Shown piece after piece: positions 56,543 to 64,000 of a DNA stretch of 64,000 bases (positions are counted from its first letter, which is position 1; every line of letters starts with the position of its first letter). The stretch is taken from positions 145,450 through 209,449 of the forward strand of contig ML977015.1 of assembly GCA_010015675.1 (NCBI GenBank). Direction: 5' to 3'. The notes under the pieces are model-generated. The model did not search any database. It was not told where the DNA came from and worked only from the letters and a program-made list of their open reading frames with translations. Source of the stretch: Byssothecium circinans (lineage: Eukaryota; Ascomycota; Dothideomycetes; Pleosporales; Massarinaceae). Made by a program: the position numbers and the translations under genes.

Positions 56543-57433
56543 GGCTTTTTTTGCCTTTTACTCGCGTGCGCTTGTCGATAGGCGTGATCGGGATTTGGGG
56601 GTATTGCGCCGCGCCGCGGAGTCTTATGACGTAGCTTGTATTCTCGGACCGCACTCGGGGGCGGGTTTTCTGATTCGATATGCCCTGCAGAGGAAAAGGG
56701 AGGGGTCGTGCTGGCGTGTGAGGGCGACAAGTTTCTGTCCCAGCTTGCTGTTTATATCGTGATGTTTTCCCCCCTCGGTTTATCGGAGGTCGGCGAAAAT
56801 GTATTTTGGTAGTCATGCGGGCGTATTAATCGACATGGATAGAAGGCCGCGGTAAGTCGCTGTTGGTTAGCAAACATGCAGCCAAGATGGTTCCTGCCGT
56901 TCTAGGGTTGGTCACGGAAGAGGTTACGATTTGGGTGTTTAGGATACAGAGCGGTGAAATGCGACGCCTGAACGCTGAGGCCTCTGGCAGCACATGATAT
57001 GTGAATGATGTCGCACCAATTGAGCATTATTCCGAAAGCACGATAGCATTGGTAGAGAGCGTAAGGAACAGGTGTTCGATTTTACAAAGGACCATTGCAC
57101 GCAGGCAGAGGCATCCTCGATATGCAGACCGGTCCTTGCTCTCAGACGATTGATCCAGAGCTCTGAAATGCCATCTCGCCCCCCACATGCATATACATGA
57201 AAGCTGTAGAAAAACGCATGCCGAAATAAAGAAATTTGACCGGGAAAAGGGTTGCCGAGATCAACGCTAGATATCCGGAACTCCCGTTTTGATTTTTGGC
57301 TTGACTCGAGTCGAAAGATCCCTCTTCTATCCGCAGTCGAGTCGATCGGTACCAATGAGATCTACCACAACCCTATTCCGTCGTAGTCGTCATCGTGAAC
57401 CGTCCATCCTCCGTCACCGTCCCCTTGCATCAT
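56543..57433. promoter_or_regulatory. Intergenic region, aldolase promoter and eS27 3' end
   Basis: 891 bp between two minus-strand genes. It holds the aldolase promoter next to 56543; no clear TATA box or other element was seen. Confidence 0.4.
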
Positions 57434-57955
57434 CTACTTCCTCCGGAAAGAGCAGCCCTCGGTCAACCGCGCCTTACCACCGGTCGGTTGGCACCTGTGC
57501 ATGCATTAGCCTATGTTTTATCCTCTACCTCACGATTCTCCACTTACAGGACCTGCGAGCAGCCCTGGCAGACAACGACTGTGTTCGCGTGCGAGAAGAC
57601 GGTGGTGATGGTGAAGCAACCCGGGCACTTGACGTCCATGAAAAAGGAGCGGGGAGCGGGCACGAGGGTCTTGAGCTTGTGCTTCTTGGCCTCACTATAT
57701 CGACGGTCAGTTCTACATTCCGGGGATGCAAACGGGTGAGTTCGTACGCGGCCGGGGTGGGGTTGAGAAGGTCAACTGCGAGAACCTAGACAGCTTGTCA
57801 GTATTGCTATTACATTGAAACAAGAGGTATCCGGGCGGCAGCAAGCATCGTGGGTGTCGATTGGAGATTTCGTGGCGAATCGCGAGTCTCGTGTGTAGCT
57901 CCGCAAGAACACTGCTGGATGCTGCTAGCCGCCCCGAATAGGCTGAACTCACCAT
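57434..57955 (-). CDS. rps27: 40S ribosomal protein S27 (eS27) (4 exons)
   Basis: Predicted 82 residues, the family's exact length, from exons 57955-57953, 57785-57748, 57694-57548 and 57494-57434. The first coding exon is only the ATG, followed by a 167-nt GTGAGT intron; the other introns are 53 nt. The protein reads [20 protein letters not shown], then [40 protein letters not shown] and [10 protein letters not shown]. The zinc finger CPGC...CQGC is intact. eS27 is a component of the small ribosomal subunit. A long first intron right after the start is common in ribosomal protein genes of fungi and may affect expression (inference). Confidence 0.96.
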
Positions 57956-58733
57956 TTTGATGGATTATGGAAAGTCTTTTGTCTGGTGGTTCCGGCGTGG
58001 GAAAATTGTCGATGGTTGCAGTCGGAATCGAGGACGCGGAGGGTTCAAAAGGTGAGGGGCGGAGAGCAAGTGTCTAAAGTTACTCTTCTGCTCTGTGTGT
58101 CTTGGCGCTCGGCTAACGGCCAATCACGTGCGCGCATTTATCCACCACCGCCATCCACGACATCACAGAAGAGCCACAACGGACGACCTGACACCTCGTA
58201 AATCTTCTCGTCGCTTTGCGCGATTTCAGGTTCAACATTCATACCCTTCATGCCAACCTAAACCACCTAACTTCTACATATGCAGTGCAACATCATGGCC
58301 TAACGTTTTACAGCATGAAGACAAGAAGAAATGATGCGAAACGGTACCCCAAGGCTTCGAAAGATACTGTTAGTGGTCAAGCCGGTGGACTTAACAAATC
58401 TACTATAGAAGGTGAGTATTTGAAGTATCTTAGGGCAGAAGGAATCCCCAGTTGATAACTTTCCTACCGGATTTACTTATCATGCAACCGGGCTTTCAGC
58501 GTGAGAATCTCCGTCTTCATCGCTGATCATCAATTCCACTTCACGCACGCGATGTCCAGTCATGTCTCGAGAAGGGAAAGGTCCCATAGAGCTATTTGAA
58601 CTATAGAAGGAGGACCTACTTCTATCCACCCCTAGTATGCCATGATTATTATCATTTGATACATCCAGATACGTGGAAGCTAAATAGGTTGGATCTCCAT
58701 CGATGCCGGCTCTATTGTCAAAGGCCATTCACT
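57956..58733. promoter_or_regulatory. Intergenic region, eS27 promoter and peroxidase 3' end
   Basis: 778 bp between two minus-strand genes; the eS27 promoter lies at its left end. A plus-strand frame (58315-58455) has no family resemblance. Confidence 0.4.
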
Positions 58734-59626
58734 CTACTGAGCCGCAGTGGTCGGCATGACGATGTCGGTCACCGGATCCTCCGGCGTGTTGAGAGCGAGG
58801 TTGAGTATGATGTTAGCTGCAGAAAGGCCGGTGACTCGGTTGACTGGACGCCAGCCCTCAGCCCACGGGAAGCGCTCCTCGGCTGTAAACGGCATTAATA
58901 TCTCGTAACAGGAGTTGTATGAGGGAGGGAGGCTTACTAAAGAAGATCTTGACGCGTTCCAGAGGCACAGTGCCAGTAGCGGCATCTCGAAAGAGACTGA
59001 CGTAGATGGCAGTCTCGGCGTACGAGCCAAAACGGTCATTCGGGGTGTAGGAGAACGTTGGGTTTCTCTTTCTTTGGGCTGTAAGGCGACCCCTAAGGAT
59101 AATTAAGTCAGTGTTGGTCGATGATGCAGTTCCTTCATCTTTTACACTGTCGGCGGGGAGATCAGGGGACGTACCATCTAGCCGCCGCCGCAGACGCAAG
59201 AGTGATTTGATCACTGCCATTGAAATAGCCAAGGAACTCGTTAAAGGTCTCTTGATCAAACTCCGCGTTCGCTCCTCCCAGTGCCGCATCCTTTCTGCTC
59301 AGACTTCCGTCATGCTCCAGGATACCGTGTTTCTTTAAATCCTCGAGGTTAAAAACACCACCCGCGGGATTGCTTGACGTCAGAAGTGCTTGACTCGCGA
59401 GGCCCGTGGCCGTTTCCGCAGAGACATTGAGTGTGCCCAAGGCTGCCACAACGACGGGAACGGTTAGGTTCCTTCCATCTCGGGGGAGTATGCCATGGTT
59501 TGCAAGGGCGTTGAGGCCAGGACAAGGAGCCCGTGAATCGGTGGGAAGAGGATGCTGCCAATCTTCGAACTGAGCCTTGGCGAGGGTCATGAGACCAATA
59601 ATAGAGAGGATGGTTTGTAGCTTCAT
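58734..59626 (-). CDS. Secreted heme-thiolate peroxidase (chloroperoxidase / peroxygenase family) (3 exons)
   Basis: Predicted 251 residues from exons 59626-59175, 59092-58938 and 58882-58734, with introns of 82 and 55 nt (GTACGT...CTTAG; GTAAGC...TACAG). The start ATG gives a signal peptide (MKLQTILSIIGLMTLAKAQ). The heme-ligand motif APCPGLNALANHGILPRDG places the axial Cys at residue 35, and FNLEDLKKHGILEHDGSLSR follows as in the Peroxidase_2 family. The C-terminal part has ERFPWAEGWRP. These enzymes use hydrogen peroxide to halogenate or insert oxygen into organic molecules outside the cell. The acid-base residue pattern that separates peroxygenases from chloroperoxidase was not resolved. 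The length is that of the short class. Confidence 0.92.
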
Positions 59627-62600
59627 TTTTGCGAATAACAAGTGTGGTTGGGAAAAAGAAACAAATGTGCCTTTGGAAAAGGAGTGTAAAGACCGTGGGG
59701 TGGGTGCAGATTATTTAAAGAAGGTAGAAGACTCCCTGTGCCACACCTTCGCATTAAATATCCCGCCTGGAGCCTTTACTCTTCTACCTCTCAGTCCCGT
59801 ACATGGTATGACCTCGGCATGGTACAAACGCCGTTACCGCGCCATTATGCATCGGAGATTTTACAGCTCCATACATGGTGACATACAGTTGAGGACCCAG
59901 GATGACGATGTCGCATGGACAAGTACACCTTCACTTTAACGACTAGATATTGTAATAGTACGATTATTTCTACGCCGCAAGGATATTTGACAAGGCCTTG
60001 AAAGATATTTTTTTAGCAGATATACATATCGTTACAATGAATTAGATATGCCAAACATTCAACCAGTAAGGGAGAACTCGTCTTCCTTGCGAAGGTTGAA
60101 GGGGTAAACATGAAGCGAAAAGGGCCTTTTTGCCCCCTTTCCCCTTTTCGTCAAAGCTCGGAGCTAGGTCGTTTACTAATGAAACTTGTACAGGAACATC
60201 ACAAGAAACGCAAGAGTCGGAGTATTGCTATCCTGGGCCCTCTACTATATCTGTTCGGAGTCGCAATCAACATGTTCAAAATCATAAGCGAAATCTAGAC
60301 AACCACCTACCTTAACCCTGAAAAGGCATTGATGATCTTATGAATTGAAGATTCGGTTAACTCCGACGCCTGCCCAATACGGGTCCACCGATCCTTGGCT
60401 GCAGCCATGCGTAAAAGGCTTATCGTAATTACTTCTTAGGTCTTGCCGATGTCTGGGAAAATTAATGACTTTGGTTGCAAGGTTGGGTCGTGTTTCAATT
60501 TTGGAGAATGGTCCTAGCGAACGCCTGGGTCCCGAAGTCTATGCTTTGGTTATTTATACCTTAAGGTAGTGCAGTCGTGACGAGTTGACCAGAGCGGGCG
60601 ACCTTCGCTCCGGAAATAATAAGATGCTAATAGTTAAAGTAGTCCTGACGTACTTGCTAGAGCGGGGACACTACAACAGGTTGTGTTGAGTCTGAAGGTT
60701 TGACTAAGCGTGAAGAGCTTTGAGACTGTCTGTGGAGGTGACTTTTTCGCAAGCAGGGCGACCTTACTACTGTAATAGATGCTGAAATTCGATATCTCCC
60801 TACGACCGTCATTTTCGTCTTTCTTCTAATATAGTAAGGGCTGGTGGGAGAGGTTTTCGGGTTTTCGGGTTTCCACGTGTTAGCTGATCGTCGCATTCGC
60901 TGAGCAGAGGAACGGAAACGGATTAAGCGTTAATGTAGCGTCTAAGATTGTACATCGAGCCTTACCATGATGCGTAATGTGAAAACATTCATAGACCAGT
61001 ATGCAGAAATTGACAAAGGTAGACGGACAATATTCTTGAGAGTGACATATCGATTTTTCATCTCGGTAGATAAAGAGCCTTCGAGTCGCCGACGCTGTAG
61101 TAGATATAGCTCTTTCGTTCCCCTCCTTACACCTAGTATCGCAGCCTTCTTTGCTGCAACTGTTCCGTTCTTTGCGTCAATAATACGTTGATGGTTAAGA
61201 TGTTGTAATCCCAAATCAAGCACCTGACAAGATTTGGTGCCCAAAAAGCGTTGTTACCACCTATCGCGTCCGATCTAACGAAGTATTCTTAAGATGGCGG
61301 TCCTAGTATCTACGTATTAAAGTGGACATGAGCCAAAGAAAGTGTAAGCACAGCAGTCTGAAACTCAATAGGAGATACTCCTCGATTCGCTCATCCCAGC
61401 TTGTTTGTCCGTGTGAGTAGCATCCTTGATCTAACATAAGACGCGACTATTGTGACTGTCATCGGGGCGTTTCAGGGGGCCAAATGAAATCAACGGCAAG
61501 CAGAGCATGCCCTTGGTATCTTGAAGACTTCACCAGTGACTGTTAGCGCGTGAGGTGTTGCCTTGTTGCTTCCACCTACTTCTGAAATCCATAATAGAAC
61601 ATATGACCATGCTCGTTGTATGTGGGTTGGAAGTCTAACCTGCCTTATTTTCAGCAAGACACGATCGTGACTAAAGCTCCGCTGTGGCTAATGTCGATGT
61701 TCGGTCAGTTGATATTCTGCGAACAATTGCCTGTCTTAACGCCGTTCGTCTGCTCACGCGATCAGCAAGCCTCCGGAGAAGGACCCAGCTGAACTTAGGT
61801 AGGCAAACATCCACCGCTGTAAAACCAGCTTCCTTTAGAAGGTGTTCCTTTAGGCGGGTAGGAGGTCTTGAAATCTACTGGTTGCACTAGCTGCATGTCA
61901 GATGTCGAAGTGGATCCTGAAACACCGAGGTTGTGTAAAAAAGCATTGGCTTGAAGGACGGCCAGCTGACCGAACAATACCATAAGCACTGTGTACCTTG
62001 TCACCGCTGCATTGCCTCGTTTGAAAGCTCACAATAGTAGGGTTTTAGGAGAATGCTGTTTGGTAAAGAAAGTTCAGAGCATCTGGATCTGCTAAGCTTA
62101 CCGGCATTTTCGTATAACTCGAGAGACCATTGCCGTATATCTATTTTGCGGTTGCATCCATGCTATTAGTGACAGAATAATACCTTGGGTATCGAAGGAG
62201 CGACGAGGCGACTACCATGGTAAGTACTCCGTACCTATCCTGGTACTTTGCATCAGCAATAATTTATTCGAGGGGACTTGCAATCCTGGACCTGCCCCAC
62301 AGAGAGCAGACATGTCGCCCATAAAGCCAAAACTGCTTTGAGTGAGGTTGAGCAAGGCTCCAGGCTCCATATGTAAGCCTCGGAGCACCGAAACCCCCGA
62401 TCTTACAGCGCATTGCACACATTCGTCCAATGCCAAGATGCGACTCGTACACACGGTGAGGCTCAGACGCAGCTCAACAATTCCCCGCCAGACCTTGCCT
62501 TTGGCCACAACATGTGTCTGAAGTTGAGGCGGGAACTGCTGCTATTCCAGGGATGCTTCCTGAGGGTCAGCTGCTCGAACGAGAAATGGGTAAAACGGTC

Positions 62601-64000
62601 GGCAGGAGAAGAACAAATGCTATCGCTGAGCATCATTCCCTGGTGTTGGTAAAGTAAACAAACAAGTTTTATCCAAATGGGGGTCCGTCACCCGTATTTT
62701 GGGGAAACGAGATGACCGGTGAAGAGCGGCAGTGAGGCGGATGAGCCGGATGCGTACCTCCGAGGTTGAAGAGAGAAGAGAGATATAATACTTGAGAGCC
62801 CTCCAATTGCTGCGCACGTATATGCCATACAGGAGAAACATAATGTTGATTTTGATGGTGCGCTTCGCTTGGGATTGATGAGGTCTTTGTCTTGTTCCTC
62901 AGAACAGCTGGAGATAATGGAGACTAGCGTCTCACAATGAGTACGGTAGACAATACGATGACCAAGCGTCAATCAGAGGACGACGTTTGTAATCTGTGTT
63001 CGCGCTCTCGTTCTTTTTCACACACCTGCAACTGTGAAAGCGCACAGATTGATCCGGTACATGGCGTGAGCCATTCGCCCCTTCTTTTAGCTGTTCAAGA
63101 TACCGGTGAGAGGCTGCGGTAGCTGTGCGCGTCCCACTATCTTATTGGCTTCGACCCGGAAGTCTCCTTCACGCAGAGCATGGACATCCAATAAGCACAG
63201 CTCGCCTCTGAAGCTGGTGGCTGCAGGCTATGGCATGCAAGGCTGCTGACGCCTAATTCAGCTCCGCGCTCAGCCTCGAAGCCTCGCGCGCAGCCCGTGG
63301 ACTCCTCAACAGCAAAATCCCAGGCACAAGGTATCGAAACTTCAGCTCGACTTGGCATCCACTGCACCTTGTTCGATGCAGAAAACGTCTGATCGAACGT
63401 CCACGCTGCCGAATCTTCAAGCTTGTCTTCGTCCTTAGCACTATTCGCCGGTGCATCCGCAGAGCTGGGGTGGTGGCCCCTCCGACAATTGACCAACGAC
63501 TTCCGAGAGTAAGACAGTAGCGTTCAGCGAGCAAATGGGTCCTACGAGAAGGAAGGGCAAAATGAGAGAAGAAACGCGTGCTGCCTCAGGTAGCATCTCC
63601 ACAGACATCCAAACCAACGAATCGGCAGCGCCTTGCAAAGAGACGGTTGTGACAGCTCCATCAGTCGAAAGTACGCCAAATACTTCGCCAACCTTTCAAG
63701 TAGCTGGAAAAACTCCTCCGAGAAAACTAAAATGCGGGATGTGTTCTGATTCTCCCGCTTTCAGAAGCTCTCATGAGGGTATGCCAACAACGAAAATAAT
63801 GTTCTAAACCTGCGCTGACTCGGGCACAGTGAGTAATACAATACTTCCATATTACACTGCACGATATATCATTGCAAGGGGAGCGATGCAGCTATCAGAG
63901 TGACGCACTGCAATGCACATGGATGGGGACATTCAAGGGCTCGAAGACTGAATTGTAGCGAACTTGCTAACTGTAGTAGCTCCGGCGCCATACGAATCGC
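59627..64000. other. Gene-poor right end (4.4 kb), nothing supported
   Basis: The peroxidase promoter must lie next to 59627. Beyond it only short open frames occur on both strands. The two least unlikely are plus-strand ATG frames at 62937-63122 (61 codons, Cys-containing) and 63535-63807 (90 codons, with a KLKCGMC patch near the end), which could be exons of lineage-specific genes. I assign no function to either. Confidence 0.4.

Noticed and set aside
61795..62004. Possible small secreted protein on the minus strand
   Set aside because: The frame starts with GTG, the first ATG leaves a very short hydrophobic start, and only one Cys is present. Not enough for a call.

Overview
The window is nuclear DNA of a filamentous ascomycete (Pezizomycotina; my best guess is Dothideomycetes). 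Four things point there. Genes carry one to seven short introns, mostly 44-82 nt with GT-AG ends. Several proteins belong to fungal families (DUF3425, DUF3433, WSC, heme-thiolate peroxidase, Tho1, Ipi3). Genes are spaced at a few kb on both strands. A block of repeats bears the C-to-T (CpA to TpA) damage of repeat-induced point mutation (RIP). All exon borders were worked out by hand from splice signals, reading phase and family resemblance.

Layout. 1-14.6 kb: 3' end of a DUF3425 gene, a GNAT acetyltransferase (-), a DUF3433 membrane protein (+), a TPR/MYND/SET methyltransferase (-) divergent from a LisH-WD40 protein (+), and an RRM protein (+). 14.6-23.5 kb: an AT-rich island of nested, dead transposons with no intact gene, including a 540-bp run of N. 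23.5-42.8 kb: a 1571-residue protein with a C-terminal methyltransferase domain (-), the SAP-domain mRNP protein Tho1 (+), an MCT-like MFS transporter (+), an AIF/FSP1-type flavoprotein (-), a secreted two-WSC-domain protein (-) and the ribosome-biogenesis protein Ipi3 (+). 42.8-64 kb: an otubain deubiquitinase (-), COP9 signalosome subunit 2 (-), the GTPase Rho3 (+), deoxyribose-phosphate aldolase (-), ribosomal protein eS27 (-) and a secreted heme-thiolate peroxidase (-), then 4.4 kb with no gene I can support.

The genes are mostly housekeeping and do not form a metabolic cluster. Two themes recur: ribosome and RNA work (Ipi3, eS27, Tho1, RRM) and the ubiquitin/NEDD8 system (otubain and CSN2 as same-strand neighbours).

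The most unusual part is the repeat island. At least four related Fot1/pogo-type families (called D, A, B and C here) are inserted into one another at TA sites, with a small TIR element (E) inside B and a RIP-free 221-bp insert (F) inside the second C copy. The terminal inverted repeats of all four families hold two side-by-side 17-bp units with a related core but family-specific sequence. They look like twin transposase-binding sites that diverged between families. The nesting and the degree of RIP damage together give a relative order of insertion.
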